Positions 7,484-17,501 of a stretch of 64,000 nt of DNA are shown here, piece by piece (positions within the stretch are counted from its first letter, which is position 1; the number at the start of each line of letters is the position of its first letter). Source of the stretch: Gracilimonas sp. Lineage in GTDB: Bacteria > Bacteroidota > Rhodothermia > Balneolales > Balneolaceae. The translations under genes were made by a program, and so were the position numbers. The notes below the pieces were generated by a model that worked only from the letters and a program-made list of their open reading frames with translations, was not told where the DNA came from and made no database searches. Location of the stretch: assembly GCF_017641085.1 (NCBI RefSeq), contig NZ_JAEPPI010000001.1, forward strand, positions 1,116,001 to 1,180,000, in the 5' to 3' direction.

Positions 7484-8479
7484 TTGAGTAACAAGAATCT
7501 CCAACAACAATTACTGGAAAAGATTGAAACCGGGCTAAAGGACCTTCACTTTCCGGATCATCCCCAAACTCTTTACGAGCCTTGCCGGTATGCCTTATCG
7601 GTTGGAGGGAAGCGGATTCGACCCATGCTCACACTGCTTGCTAACGGATTATGTGGGGGTGATTTGAATGATGCTTTACCTGCCGCTCTTTCTGTAGAAA
7701 TACTTCATAATTTTACCCTTGTCCACGATGATATTATGGACAGCGCAGATACCCGACGCGGTGAACCCAGCGTATTCAAGAAATGGAATGAAAATATTGC
7801 CATCCTTTCCGGAGATGTGATGTTTGCCGATGCCTACCGGCAGCTCAGTTACTACGGTACGAATGAAAGTTACTCCAAAGAAGAGTTTGCGGCTGTACAC
7901 TCAGTTTTTTCCAAAGCTATTGTTACGGTTTGTGAAGGTCAGGCACTGGATATGGAATTCGTTGATCGAACAGACGTAAAGCACAACGAGTACCTGGAAA
8001 TGATAGCCGGAAAAACAGCGGCTTTGCTGAGCGGAGCCCTTGAACTTGGGGCAATCTCGGCGCATGCTTCTTCTGAAAAGAGAGAAGAGCTGGCTGAGTT
8101 AGGATATGAGATGGGTATTGCCTTCCAGATTCAGGATGACTTGCTTGATGCTACCGCCGATCCGGAAAAGTTCGGAAAACGTCCGGGCGGAGATATTTTT
8201 GAGGGAAAGAAAACATATCTTACCATCCTTGCGTTAGAACGGGCGAATGCTGAGCAGTCATCTCTCATTCAGGAAACGCTGAATGCAGAAAATCCCGCTC
8301 CGGAACATGTTGATGAAGTTCTGGGAATAATGTCGGACCTGGATGTACTGGATGATGTTGCCGCCGAAATTGATCAGCATTACAAAAAAGCGTTTCAGTT
8401 ATTAAATAAATTTGAATCTTCTGATTACAAACAAGAGCTTGAAAAACTTCTTATCTTCTTACAGAATCGTGACCATTAA
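7484..8479 (+). CDS. Short-chain polyprenyl diphosphate synthase (FPP/GGPP-type)
   Basis: This trans-prenyltransferase has 331 residues. The first aspartate-rich motif DDIMD is at 82-86, followed by SADTRRG, and the second is QDDLLD around 223. It condenses IPP with an allylic diphosphate for quinone, carotenoid or carrier-lipid precursors. An aromatic residue sits five before the first motif and the motif lacks the two-residue insertion of many bacterial FPP synthases, so product length is uncertain. The start is a TTG: no ATG is available upstream in frame and the N-terminus fits the family. bamD follows after 19 bases. Confidence 0.9.
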   Translation: MSNKNLQQQLLEKIETGLKDLHFPDHPQTLYEPCRYALSVGGKRIRPMLTLLANGLCGGDLNDALPAALSVEILHNFTLVHDDIMDSADTRRGEPSVFKKWNENIAILSGDVMFADAYRQLSYYGTNESYSKEEFAAVHSVFSKAIVTVCEGQALDMEFVDRTDVKHNEYLEMIAGKTAALLSGALELGAISAHASSEKREELAELGYEMGIAFQIQDDLLDATADPEKFGKRPGGDIFEGKKTYLTILALERANAEQSSLIQETLNAENPAPEHVDEVLGIMSDLDVLDDVAAEIDQHYKKAFQLLNKFESSDYKQELEKLLIFLQNRDH

Positions 8480-8498
8480 ATCACAAAAATTATACTCA

Positions 8499-9338
8499 AT
8501 GCGCAGTAAACTACTTGCAGTTTTAGCTTTCTTATTCATCTTCTCGGCCTGTAAAAACGACCGGCTTATCAAAAGGGGAGACTCTGTTGAAGTGGCCTAT
8601 CAAAAAGCGATGGCTTTCTATGAAGAAGAAAATTACAGTGAGGCCGCAAACGCCTTTGATACCGTTACAAGGGTAGCCAGAGGCACCGAATACGGGCAGG
8701 ATGCTCAATACTATCTTGCCGAAAGTTACTACAAAGATAAGCAGTTTTTACTGGCTGCCAGTGAGTACGACCGATATATTAGTTATTATCCACAGGACGA
8801 ACGCCGCCCACAGATCGAGTTTAGAGCAGCAATGTGTTACTACAAACTCAGTCCGCGTTACAAACTGGATCAGAACCAGACCCGAAAAGCCATTGAGCGA
8901 TTCCGCCTGTTCAATAATCGCTATCCGGATCATGAAAAAGTACAGGAAGCTGCAGCACGTATTGATGAACTCAGAGAAAAGCTGGCTCACAAATCCTACG
9001 AAGCAGCACGGTTTTATGTGCGCACCGAACAGTATAAAGCAGCCACTATTTACCTGGATAAAACCATTGATCAGTTTCCGGAATCAAAGTGGGCCGAACA
9101 AGCATTGGTTGATCAAATTCAAACCTACATCAATTACGCCGATAACAGTGTTATAAACCGACAGGCTGAGCGTTACGGTAAAGCCATTGAAAACTACGAG
9201 AAGTTTCTGCAACTGTTCCCTGAAAGTAAGTTCCGTGAAGAAGTCGAAAACTATCATGATGAAGCGGTAAGAAAACTGGCTGATGTTCGAAGCGGCGGAA
9301 GCAGCCAAAGTGAGGTTGCTGACTCAGGACAGGATTAA
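8499..9338 (+). CDS. bamD: BamD, outer-membrane assembly lipoprotein
   Basis: The protein has 279 residues from the ATG at 8499 and a lipoprotein signal ending in FSAC (Cys19). The mature part is a run of TPR-like helical repeats (YQKAMAFYEEENYSEAANAF; KAIENYEKFLQLFPESKF), as in BamD/YfiO. It is anchored in the outer membrane and works with BamA to insert beta-barrel proteins. The longer open frame from 8412 overlaps the prenyl synthase and lacks a signal peptide at its start, so the ATG before the signal peptide was chosen. The stop overlaps the nadD start by one base. Confidence 0.9.
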   Translation: MRSKLLAVLAFLFIFSACKNDRLIKRGDSVEVAYQKAMAFYEEENYSEAANAFDTVTRVARGTEYGQDAQYYLAESYYKDKQFLLAASEYDRYISYYPQDERRPQIEFRAAMCYYKLSPRYKLDQNQTRKAIERFRLFNNRYPDHEKVQEAAARIDELREKLAHKSYEAARFYVRTEQYKAATIYLDKTIDQFPESKWAEQALVDQIQTYINYADNSVINRQAERYGKAIENYEKFLQLFPESKFREEVENYHDEAVRKLADVRSGGSSQSEVADSGQD

Positions 9339-9922
9339 TGTCGGGGCGGATTGGTTTATTTGGAGGTACTTTCGATCCGGTTCATAACGGACATATTTCC
9401 ATTGCGCAATCCTTTCTCCAATCAGACTTAATAGATGAGCTTTGGGTTTTGCTGACTCCATACCCACCTCACAAAACCCGGGAGATCCAGACGCCTTACG
9501 AGATCCGACTGGAGATGCTGGAAAAAGCTTTTTCGGGGATAAGAAACTTGTCCATCAAGACTATTGAAAACGAACTGCCTAAGCCTTCCTATAGCGTTCA
9601 GACCATTCGATACTTAAAGGAACACCTGCCCGATAACACTTACTTTTATTGTATGGGGGAAGACAGCCTGGCTAAGTTTCACACCTGGAAGTATTATGAG
9701 GAGATACTTGACGAATGTGAGCTGCTGGTCGCCCAACGACCCGGTGAGACTCACAAAGACGTTGAAGATAAGATTTTACAGCGCACCCACTTTGTGGATC
9801 ATACGCCCCTCGATGTATCTTCATCCGGAATCAGAGAAAAAATAACAGCCGGAATTTCTATCACCGATCGGGTGCCGGAAGAAGTCGTAAAAGTAATTGA
9901 AAAAGAGCAGTTATATAGCTAA
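9338..9922 (+). CDS. nadD: Nicotinate-nucleotide adenylyltransferase
   Basis: This 194-residue nucleotidyltransferase makes nicotinic acid adenine dinucleotide from NaMN and ATP in NAD synthesis. The class-defining GGTFDPVHNGH is at 9-19 and the C-terminal SSSGIRE corresponds to the family's (I/V)SSTxIR motif. Its ATG overlaps the bamD stop (TAATG), indicating coupled translation. An LD-carboxypeptidase gene follows after 27 bases. Confidence 0.95.
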   Translation: MSGRIGLFGGTFDPVHNGHISIAQSFLQSDLIDELWVLLTPYPPHKTREIQTPYEIRLEMLEKAFSGIRNLSIKTIENELPKPSYSVQTIRYLKEHLPDNTYFYCMGEDSLAKFHTWKYYEEILDECELLVAQRPGETHKDVEDKILQRTHFVDHTPLDVSSSGIREKITAGISITDRVPEEVVKVIEKEQLYS

Positions 9923-9949
9923 CTACTGCCATTCATAAATCTGTTTATA

Positions 9950-10975
9950 ATGGCATTTACCCGAAAAGACTTTCTCAAGGCAACCGCACTCGCTTCATTT
10001 ACAGGAGCAGCAATTGGGCTTGCAGGCTGTGAAACAAAAGCCGCTCCCGGTTCAACCCAAAAAATTAAACCGAAAGCATTAAAAGCCGGTGATACTTTGG
10101 GACTTGTAGCTCCCGCAAGCCCCATTTACGAATCCTCCGTATTTGATGAGATGCTGACGAACCTGCAGGACCTGGGTTTTAAACTTAAACTGGGGGAGCA
10201 TGTGCGAAACCAAAGAGGATATCTGGCCGGGACCGATCAGCAGCGAGCTGATGATTTGATGAATATGTTTCGGGATCCACAGGTGGATGGAGTTATGTGT
10301 ATTCGCGGGGGGTGGGGATGTAACCGTATTTTGCCTTTGCTGGATTACGATGTATTCAAAAATAATCCCAAAGCATTCTGCGGGTTTAGTGATATCACTT
10401 CGCTGCATATGGCTATGTATCAAAAAAGTGACCTGATTACTTTTCACGGACCGGTGGGGAAGTCTAACTGGAATCCATTCACAACCAACGCTTTTAAAAA
10501 GATAATCTTTGATGGAGAAACACCCACTTTTGAAATCCCCGCTAACGATAAACGAAATTTTGTAATAACTCCGGGTACCATTGAGGGTAAGCTGCTTGGA
10601 GGCAACCTGTCGGTATTGGTTTCTATGATTGGGTCTGATTATTTGCCGTCCTTTGAACATGCTATTCTGTATCTGGAGGATGTGGGAGAGAGCGTGTACC
10701 GAATAGACCGGATGCTGACTCAACTTAAACTGGCCGGTATTCTTGACCAGATTTCAGGATTCGTATTTGGGAAATGCACCGATTGCGATGCCGGGGATAA
10801 CAGCCTTACGTTACAACAGGTTTTTGATGACCACATCAAACCACTCGATATCCCGGCTTTTTACGGGGCTATGATCAGCCACGAGGACGATAATATAACC
10901 CTGCCGGTTGGTTTGAATGCCGGGATTGATGCAACAAAGAAAACAATCCACGTATCAGAACCGGCTGTTGTTTGA
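9950..10975 (+). CDS. LD-carboxypeptidase family S66 lipoprotein
   Basis: The protein has 341 residues. The N-terminus (TRKDFLK followed by a hydrophobic run to LAGC) looks like a twin-arginine-type signal with Lys for the second Arg, plus a lipobox Cys. S66 peptidases cleave the L,D bond of muropeptide tetrapeptides in cell-wall recycling, or related peptides (MccF-like). The Ser nucleophile is in CGFSDIT, the Glu in YLEDVGES and the His in ISHEDDNITLPVG. Predicted periplasmic or membrane-attached location contrasts with cytoplasmic LdcA. Confidence 0.88.
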   Translation: MAFTRKDFLKATALASFTGAAIGLAGCETKAAPGSTQKIKPKALKAGDTLGLVAPASPIYESSVFDEMLTNLQDLGFKLKLGEHVRNQRGYLAGTDQQRADDLMNMFRDPQVDGVMCIRGGWGCNRILPLLDYDVFKNNPKAFCGFSDITSLHMAMYQKSDLITFHGPVGKSNWNPFTTNAFKKIIFDGETPTFEIPANDKRNFVITPGTIEGKLLGGNLSVLVSMIGSDYLPSFEHAILYLEDVGESVYRIDRMLTQLKLAGILDQISGFVFGKCTDCDAGDNSLTLQQVFDDHIKPLDIPAFYGAMISHEDDNITLPVGLNAGIDATKKTIHVSEPAVV

Positions 10976-11015
10976 TCGAATAAAATTTCAATTTGTATGC
11001 AATCTGGTACAGATA

Positions 11016-13457
11016 ATGAGTTGTAAATCCTGCTTTTCCGGGTTGATTGTGTTCCTGTTCCTGTTGATTCCGGGAATGAATGTACTTGCACAATCCGGGA
11101 CTTTATCAGGCTTTGTGTACGATGCTGAAACCCGGGAATCCCTTCCGTATGCAAACATCATCGTGGAGGGGACAAGCAAAGGAACCTATACAGCAAGTGA
11201 CGGCTCTTATACCATAAAGCTGGATACCGGCACTGTTCGCATTCGCTATCGTTTTATCTCATTTCGCGATACCGTAATTCAGTTTCACATTCAGAGCGGC
11301 AAAGAGGTTCAACAGGATGTGTACTTAAGGCCTGATCTCACATCCATGGAAGTTACAGTAAGTGCCGACCGGGTGGCCCGAAAGGTTCAGGAACTGGCCC
11401 GCCTGCGTGATCAGCAGAATTCGAACCTGAACTCCTACAAAGCCGAAGTGTATAAGCTGGCCATTCTCAGCAATGTAAATAAGGGCTTTAATTATGAAGA
11501 TGCCGGGGAGGACGATTTGGAACCTATCGCATTCTCAGAACGAAAGTCAGAGATTAGGTACACCTCTGATCCTGAGCGATATTCTGAGACGCTGGAAGCA
11601 AACAGGGCAAGCGATAACTTTTTTAGTGAATATGATTTTTTTTCGACCGGAGGGGCTCCGCTAAATCTGAATTCGGATGAGGTGGTTCTGAGTATTCTTT
11701 CTGAAGGCATGTCCGTGGTTGGTCCGATTTCCGATAAGGCCGGGCGATTCTATGAGCTATACGACGAAGAAGCAGACAGCAGCTGGCCGGAAGGTACCAT
11801 AGAGATTTATTTCGAACCAAAAACCGATAACCGTCCGCTTTTTGAAGGTCAGGTTTGGTACGATGAAGAACAATCGGTGATTCTGGGGATTGATGTAACG
11901 CTCAACGAATATGCCGAAACCAATTCCGGAACCTTTAAGATTTCTGACCTGAGATATCAGCAGAGCTATAAAAAAGTAGGGGATTTCTGGCTGCCTGAGA
12001 AAACCGAGCTTTCGGCAATGCTGCAGTTTATCACCTCCAAAGACCGCATTTACTATCACGATGAATGGACGTGGGACAATTACGAACTTAACGCCCGAAG
12101 CGTAGATCCCCAGCAGATAGAACTCAATACAACCAACATTTTACAGGATGCTCACAAACGGCAACAGGCTTATTGGGATACGCTGTCGAATAGGGAGCAA
12201 AATGACAATGCACGTCTTCTGGGTGAGGCAACAGAATACGAGGAAGACCGGGCAATGGTAAAGGTCGGGATGTCGGCCATGCGTACATTTTTTCGGCTTC
12301 CGTATCAGCTGGAGCGGTTTTACATGACGAACATAAGCGATATTTACCATTACAACCGGGTGGAAGGGAATTACCTTGGGCTTGGTGCACGCACTCCGGT
12401 TCATCCCGATTATGAATACCGGGCAATAGGTGGATATGGATTTGGTAATCAATCCTGGAGCTATGAACTGAGTGGGTATCATTTTTTTGGTAATTCATTT
12501 GTAGCCCCTGAAGGCAGCTATCACAAACAGACCCTGCCTCAGTATCAGGATTACGAATATAACCGAACTCCACTGGATTTCTTCGAAGCCCGCCAGACCA
12601 TGTATGCCTTAACAACCGGAACTTCAGGTAATAACTATTTTGAGCGGGAGGGATACGAAGCCGGACTCCGATTTCGGTTTGGAACAGAATCTTTCCTGCG
12701 AACGCTCTACCTGGATGAAACACATCGCTCGCTCACAGCTACCAGTAGTTTCAGTTTGTTCGGGGATGGATTAACTCCGGAGGAGTTTACCAATAATGAC
12801 CCGATATTTCCTGCTCAGGAGGGCACGATCAAAGGATTATACCTTCACCTTCATCATGATACCCGGCAATACCTGAGAACACAGTTCCTCAGAGATTATA
12901 ACATTCGTGCCTTTGGGTGGTTGACCGATGCCGTACTTGAAAAAGGCATCAGCAGTTGGGGGAGTGATTTTGACTACAATCGATATCGGGTAGGCTTGAA
13001 ATTTTATTGGCCGGTATTTTCATCTCACTTCTTTCAAACCGATATCATAGTTGGCGCTTCGGATGCAGGAGTTCCCAATCAGCGATTGTTTACTTATAAC
13101 GGATATGTACTGGATGATTATGTAAGATATAAGCCATTTAACACCATCGATTACAGGGAGCCGTTGGGGAATCGCATTTCACAAATTAAAGTCCGATACA
13201 AATTCGGTAGTTCACTCACCCGCAGTATCCCCATCAATTTTATTCAGAAGAGCGGGATAAAAATTTCCACCGTGCTGACAGCTGGTGTTATTGATCAAAC
13301 TTCCAGCCTGGAGCCTCTGCTGCCGTATTCAGGATCTAAAGCCCAGGCAGAGATCGGTATTGCAGCTTCCAAAATATTCGGGATTTTATACGCTGAAGTG
13401 AGTAAGAAACTGTACGGCAAATATGGAAATTCCATTGGCTTTTTGATTCTGTTTTAA
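11016..13457 (+). CDS. DUF5686 family protein with carboxypeptidase-like regulatory domain
   Basis: The protein has 813 residues from the ATG at 11016. A signal peptide ends near NVLAQ, followed by a carboxypeptidase D regulatory-like beta-sandwich (~25-110: GFVYDAETRESLPYANI) and then a long region typical of DUF5686, with many alternating aromatic strands and a C-terminal hydrophobic-aromatic end (FLILF) as in outer-membrane barrels. Family members resemble the SusC/TonB-receptor-associated envelope proteins of Bacteroidota. Substrate unknown. The open frame starts earlier (10917) but would overlap the LD-carboxypeptidase, and the signal peptide fixes the start. Confidence 0.8.
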   Translation: MSCKSCFSGLIVFLFLLIPGMNVLAQSGTLSGFVYDAETRESLPYANIIVEGTSKGTYTASDGSYTIKLDTGTVRIRYRFISFRDTVIQFHIQSGKEVQQDVYLRPDLTSMEVTVSADRVARKVQELARLRDQQNSNLNSYKAEVYKLAILSNVNKGFNYEDAGEDDLEPIAFSERKSEIRYTSDPERYSETLEANRASDNFFSEYDFFSTGGAPLNLNSDEVVLSILSEGMSVVGPISDKAGRFYELYDEEADSSWPEGTIEIYFEPKTDNRPLFEGQVWYDEEQSVILGIDVTLNEYAETNSGTFKISDLRYQQSYKKVGDFWLPEKTELSAMLQFITSKDRIYYHDEWTWDNYELNARSVDPQQIELNTTNILQDAHKRQQAYWDTLSNREQNDNARLLGEATEYEEDRAMVKVGMSAMRTFFRLPYQLERFYMTNISDIYHYNRVEGNYLGLGARTPVHPDYEYRAIGGYGFGNQSWSYELSGYHFFGNSFVAPEGSYHKQTLPQYQDYEYNRTPLDFFEARQTMYALTTGTSGNNYFEREGYEAGLRFRFGTESFLRTLYLDETHRSLTATSSFSLFGDGLTPEEFTNNDPIFPAQEGTIKGLYLHLHHDTRQYLRTQFLRDYNIRAFGWLTDAVLEKGISSWGSDFDYNRYRVGLKFYWPVFSSHFFQTDIIVGASDAGVPNQRLFTYNGYVLDDYVRYKPFNTIDYREPLGNRISQIKVRYKFGSSLTRSIPINFIQKSGIKISTVLTAGVIDQTSSLEPLLPYSGSKAQAEIGIAASKIFGILYAEVSKKLYGKYGNSIGFLILF

Positions 13458-13557
13458 AGCACTTTGTCACAAAAACAAAATTTTACGGGATAAGCAGTAA
13501 CTAATTGCTTTAATTCCGTAGGTAAGCATTTCTAACTACAATAAATCCCTTATACCT

Positions 13558-16500
13558 ATGAATACGATTAAATCCATAAGATGGACACAGATTCCATTTT
13601 TCCTGTTTTTGGGGCTTTTCTCGGTTCAGAGTGTGCATGCTTCTATTTTCGAGGTACGGCAAGACACTACTGAAACGGATACGACAGAAATCCCAAAGGC
13701 TGACAACGAACTCCAGATGAAACCCGGGCGCATTATTGAATTTAATACCACCGAAGGTACCTGGATGTCGCTGGACATCAGCCCGGACGGTCAACATATT
13801 GTTTTTGATTTGATGGGGGATATTTATCGTATTCCTGCATCCGGAGGGGAGGCTGAACAGCTTACCGATGGAATGGCCTTTGATACTCATCCGCGTTACA
13901 GCCCCGATGGCAAGTACGTTTTGTTTACTTCGGATGCTTCCGGTGAAGAGGATTTATACTACGTGGAAGTAGCCGACACTTCCGAAATCACCCAGATTAC
14001 CAAAGGCGGAAACACCCGATACACCAATGCCGACTGGACCCCCGATGGCGAATATGTGATTGCCTCAAAAGGTGGATTAACACCCAAACTGTGGCTGATT
14101 CATAAAGAAGGCGGAAGTGGTACTGCTCTTATTGGTGAGCCAAATGGTCTTAAAATTATTGATCCGGCTATTTCACCGGATGGGCGTTATGTGTATTTCT
14201 CTCAGCGCAACGGTCCATGGAACTACAATGCGCAGCTGCCTCAGTATCAGATAGCACGATACGACCGGGAAGATGGCTCACGCAGAACCATCACCTCACG
14301 CTATGGATCCGCTTTTACACCCACACTTTCTTCTGATGGGAAATGGATGGTGTTCGGTTCCCGGTATGAAGATAAAACCGGTTTGGTAATCCGAGACTTG
14401 GTAACCGGTGATGAAAGATGGCTGGCATACCCGGTTCAAAGAGATGAGCAAGAGTCTATTGCTACGATGGGTGTATTGCCGGGAATGACCTTCACTCCGG
14501 ATAATAAGAATCTGCTAACCTCATATGGCGGAAAGATATATAGCATCAATATTGAAAGCGGAGAATCTAAAGAAATTCCGTTTGAAGTAAATGCTCATCT
14601 TGAAATGGGGCCGGAAGTATTCTTTAAATACCCGGTGGATGACAGTAAGGAAATGCTTGCTACTCAAATTCGAGATGCAGAGCCTTCTCCAAACGGGAAG
14701 CAGCTCGCTTTTACCGTACTTGATAAGCTCTACATTCAGGATTTACCCGATGGAGAACCTAAGAGACTAACCAATTCCAATCTTATTGAAGCGCAGCCAA
14801 CCTGGTCGCCCGATGGCCGTTGGATTGTGTATGCCACTTACGATATGGAAGACGGCGGAGCCTTGTACAAAGTAAACCCGAATGCACGGCGAATTCGACC
14901 TGAAAAGATTACCGAAGACCCGGGTATTTACAGTGAACCGGCCTGGTCACGATCCAGCAACCGAATTGTAGCTCTGAAAGGGGATAACCGAAGTTATGAT
15001 CGTTCAACCGGTCCTTTTGCATTTGGCTCTACCGAAGATCTTGTTTGGGTTTCTGCAGATGGCAGTTCCAACAACTTTATTGCCAAGAGCAGCGGACGTT
15101 CGAACCCTCATTTTGTTAAATCCAATGACCGTATTTATCTGAACCGCGGCAATGGTACCTTGCTTTCTATCCGTTGGGATGGAACCGATGAAAAGGAGCA
15201 TGTTCGAATCACCGGGATCACCACAGCTGGGTTTGGCAACATGGGTGTAAATTATCCAACTCCCGAAATGCTCCATCCTGAAGAAGCCGCCAAAGAGAAT
15301 AATCCGCCCTCCAATGCCAGCTTTATAGCGATGGCCCCGGAAGGAGATCAGGCTATGGCGCTCATCAACAATGATATTTATGTGGTCACCGTGCCTAAAG
15401 TAGGGGGCGATACTCCGCGAATATCGGTAGCCAGAGCGGCAAGCGCGGCTTTCCCTGCCAAGAAGTTGACGACCATTGGCGGGCAGTTTCCTCATTGGTC
15501 GGATGATGCCGGTAAAGTGCACTGGTCGATAGGTAAAGGCCATTTCATTTATGATCTGAAAGCATCTGAAGCCTACGAAGACAGCGTGGAAGCAGCCAAG
15601 AAGGCCGAAGCCGAGAAGAGGAAAGAGGAGGAGAAAATGAAGAAAGACGACGACTCCGATGATGGTGATGATTCCGGCGATGCTGATGAAGAAGCGGAGG
15701 AGGAAGAAACCGATGAAGAGAAAGAAGAGAAGGAAGACGAAGGGTATAAACCGGAAGAACTCAGCATTGAGGTATCCATTACCCGCGATATTCCTGAAGG
15801 AACCATCCTGCTTCAAAATGCGCGTATTATTACTATGAATGGTGATGAAGTAATTGAAAACGGCGATGTCCTGATTGAAAACAATCGTATTGTGGAAGTG
15901 GGAACTAATCTTACCGCTCCAAACGGAGCAGAAACCCGTGATCTCAGCGGAAAGACCATTGTACCCGGTTTTGTAGATACTCATGCTCATTTATGGGCCT
16001 CATGGGGCATCCACAAGCAAAGGTTCTGGGGCTATGCCGCTAACCTGGCGTATGGTGTAACCACTACCCGTGATCCCCAAACTGCTACCACCGATGTACT
16101 CACCTATTCCGATATGGTGGAAACCGGAATGATGGAAGGACCACGCGTGTATTCAACCGGACCCGGACTTGGCTTCTGGGCATACAATATTCAAAGCCTG
16201 GAACATGCCAAAAACGTGATGAAGCAGTACAGCAAGTACTACAACACCAAAACCATCAAGATGTATTTGGCCGGGAACCGCCAGCAGCGGCAATGGATTC
16301 TGATGGCAGCTAAGGAGCTGAGCATCATGCCAACCACCGAAGGTGCTCTCGACTGGAAACTGAATATGACGCAGCTCATTGATGGTTACCCGGGGCATGA
16401 GCATTCCTTCCCGGTGTACCCGATTTACAAGGATGTGATAACTACTACAGCCGAAGCCCAAATGGCGGTTACCCCGACATTGTTGGTAGCCTATGGCGGT

Positions 16501-17052
16501 CCGTGGGCCGAAAATTATTTCTATTCCCGCGAGAATCCGTTCTTTGACGAGAAGCTGCGCACCTTCACACCGTATGAAGAGCTGGCTTCCAAGTCACGCC
16601 GTCGTCCGGGCTGGTTCCATGACGATGAACATGTGTTCCAGAAACATGCGGAATTTCAGAAAGACCTGAAAGAAGCCGGTGGACTTTCAGGAGTGGGAAG
16701 CCACGGTCAGTTGCAGGGACTTGGTTTCCACTGGGAGCTGTGGGCCATGGCAGCAGGAGGGATGAATAACCACGACGCCCTTCAGGTAGCCACCATTGAC
16801 GGTGCCACCGCCATTGGCCTGGATGGTGATTTAGGGTCTATAGAAGCCGGTAAACTGGCGGACCTGATCATTCTGAATGAAAACCCGCTGGATGACCTCA
16901 GAAATACCAATACCATAGAGTGGGTTATGAAAAACGGTCGCCTGTATGATGGCGATTCGCTGGATCAGCTCTATCCAATACAGGTTAAAGCAACTCCCTA
17001 TGAGTGGGAATTCCCGAACCCAACGCAGATGATGCTCCCCGGAAAAGAATAA
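13558..17052 (+). CDS. Secreted TolB-like beta-propeller/amidohydrolase fusion
   Basis: The protein has 1164 residues. A signal peptide ends near VHASIF; PD40/TolB-like propeller repeats (SPDG-type motifs such as ISPDGQHIVF, YSPDGKYVLF, WSPDGRWIVY) fill ~60-650. A very acidic Lys/Glu/Asp linker runs at ~675-727. The C-terminal domain (~755-1150) is an amidohydrolase with DTHAHLW, KMYLAG, HEHSFPV and GSHGQLQG motifs. Such fusions are thought to be periplasmic peptidase-like or imidazolonepropionase-related hydrolases; substrate unknown. It has its own 100-base upstream gap and a strong terminator downstream. Confidence 0.87.
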   Translation: MNTIKSIRWTQIPFFLFLGLFSVQSVHASIFEVRQDTTETDTTEIPKADNELQMKPGRIIEFNTTEGTWMSLDISPDGQHIVFDLMGDIYRIPASGGEAEQLTDGMAFDTHPRYSPDGKYVLFTSDASGEEDLYYVEVADTSEITQITKGGNTRYTNADWTPDGEYVIASKGGLTPKLWLIHKEGGSGTALIGEPNGLKIIDPAISPDGRYVYFSQRNGPWNYNAQLPQYQIARYDREDGSRRTITSRYGSAFTPTLSSDGKWMVFGSRYEDKTGLVIRDLVTGDERWLAYPVQRDEQESIATMGVLPGMTFTPDNKNLLTSYGGKIYSINIESGESKEIPFEVNAHLEMGPEVFFKYPVDDSKEMLATQIRDAEPSPNGKQLAFTVLDKLYIQDLPDGEPKRLTNSNLIEAQPTWSPDGRWIVYATYDMEDGGALYKVNPNARRIRPEKITEDPGIYSEPAWSRSSNRIVALKGDNRSYDRSTGPFAFGSTEDLVWVSADGSSNNFIAKSSGRSNPHFVKSNDRIYLNRGNGTLLSIRWDGTDEKEHVRITGITTAGFGNMGVNYPTPEMLHPEEAAKENNPPSNASFIAMAPEGDQAMALINNDIYVVTVPKVGGDTPRISVARAASAAFPAKKLTTIGGQFPHWSDDAGKVHWSIGKGHFIYDLKASEAYEDSVEAAKKAEAEKRKEEEKMKKDDDSDDGDDSGDADEEAEEEETDEEKEEKEDEGYKPEELSIEVSITRDIPEGTILLQNARIITMNGDEVIENGDVLIENNRIVEVGTNLTAPNGAETRDLSGKTIVPGFVDTHAHLWASWGIHKQRFWGYAANLAYGVTTTRDPQTATTDVLTYSDMVETGMMEGPRVYSTGPGLGFWAYNIQSLEHAKNVMKQYSKYYNTKTIKMYLAGNRQQRQWILMAAKELSIMPTTEGALDWKLNMTQLIDGYPGHEHSFPVYPIYKDVITTTAEAQMAVTPTLLVAYGGPWAENYFYSRENPFFDEKLRTFTPYEELASKSRRRPGWFHDDEHVFQKHAEFQKDLKEAGGLSGVGSHGQLQGLGFHWELWAMAAGGMNNHDALQVATIDGATAIGLDGDLGSIEAGKLADLIILNENPLDDLRNTNTIEWVMKNGRLYDGDSLDQLYPIQVKATPYEWEFPNPTQMMLPGKE

Positions 17053-17071
17053 TTGTTCGTTAATGGGAAAT

Positions 17072-17118
17072 CGTTATTCGTTATTATATAACAGATTATC
17101 CCGATTAAACGAATAACG
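17072..17118. repeat. 11-bp inverted repeat before the terminator
   Basis: The arms CGTTATTCGTT (17072-17082) and AACGAATAACG (17108-17118) are exact reverse complements, separated by 25 AT-rich bases. The repeat lies between the amidohydrolase stop codon and the terminator. It is probably a small dispersed repeat or an extra 3' stem in the message. Confidence 0.6.
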
Positions 17119-17132
17119 AAACACGATCAACG

Positions 17133-17160
17133 AAAAAAGGCTCCTTCGGGAGCCTTTTTT
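17133..17160 (+). terminator. Strong intrinsic terminator after the amidohydrolase gene
   Basis: GGCTCC-TTCG-GGAGCC forms a 6-bp GC stem with a stable TTCG tetraloop, flanked by six A and six T bases. The A and T tracts make it usable in both directions. It cleanly separates the upstream chromosomal genes from the AT-rich cassette region. Confidence 0.92.
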
Positions 17161-17501
17161 GTTTACCTCATCATTAATCCAAAAACCATTTCTGGATAAA
17201 GTCATTCCTCGAAGGTAGGAATCTGGTTGCTTTAATTAAGCTCAGTGTTTTTACTGTGAAGTTTCTGCTGAATAAAGAGTCATGATCAGTAGTAGTTAAG
17301 AGTAGGGGATATCATTCGAAGATGTTATCTGTAATTATTGTTCACTGAAATTCTTGATGACATATCTGAATGGATATCATAGGCTTGTCAATAATTGATT
17401 TGTACTTTTATATAGAATTTTCACACCTTCGTACATTCTAAATAATTATATGTTAGGCAAACAAGAAGTCGGGTAGAAATTTTTTAATACAACAAAATAA
17501 T
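17161..17501. other. Gene-free AT-rich stretch leading into the cassette array
   Basis: About 340 bases with no convincing gene. The only notable element is the heptamer GTTAGGC at 17452-17458, the integron core-site consensus GTTRRRY, which marks the proposed left edge of cassette 1. No palindromic attC partner was found just upstream and no integrase gene or clear attI was recognised, so the nature of the left boundary remains open. Confidence 0.6.

Noticed and set aside
10300..10330. Cys in GGWGCNR of the S66 peptidase as a changed nucleophile
   Set aside because: In this family the Ser nucleophile is in the later GFSD motif, which is intact; the GGWGC position is not catalytic.
10079..10723. 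A 214-codon minus-strand open frame inside the LD-carboxypeptidase gene
   Set aside because: It is antisense to a gene with clear catalytic motifs and has no recognisable domain or start signal.
12124..12723. A 199-codon minus-strand open frame inside the DUF5686 gene
   Set aside because: It is rich in Pro, Cys and His in a way typical of antisense frames, with no motif and no plausible promoter or SD.
15004..15990. A 328-codon open frame on the minus strand within the amidohydrolase fusion gene
   Set aside because: It is antisense to a well-supported gene, has His/Ile/Phe-rich low-complexity content that mirrors the acidic linker, and shows no family motif.
17400..17458. A full attC or attI ending at the leftmost GTTAGGC
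   Set aside because: The upstream sequence has no pairing arms and no second box, so only the core heptamer is supported.
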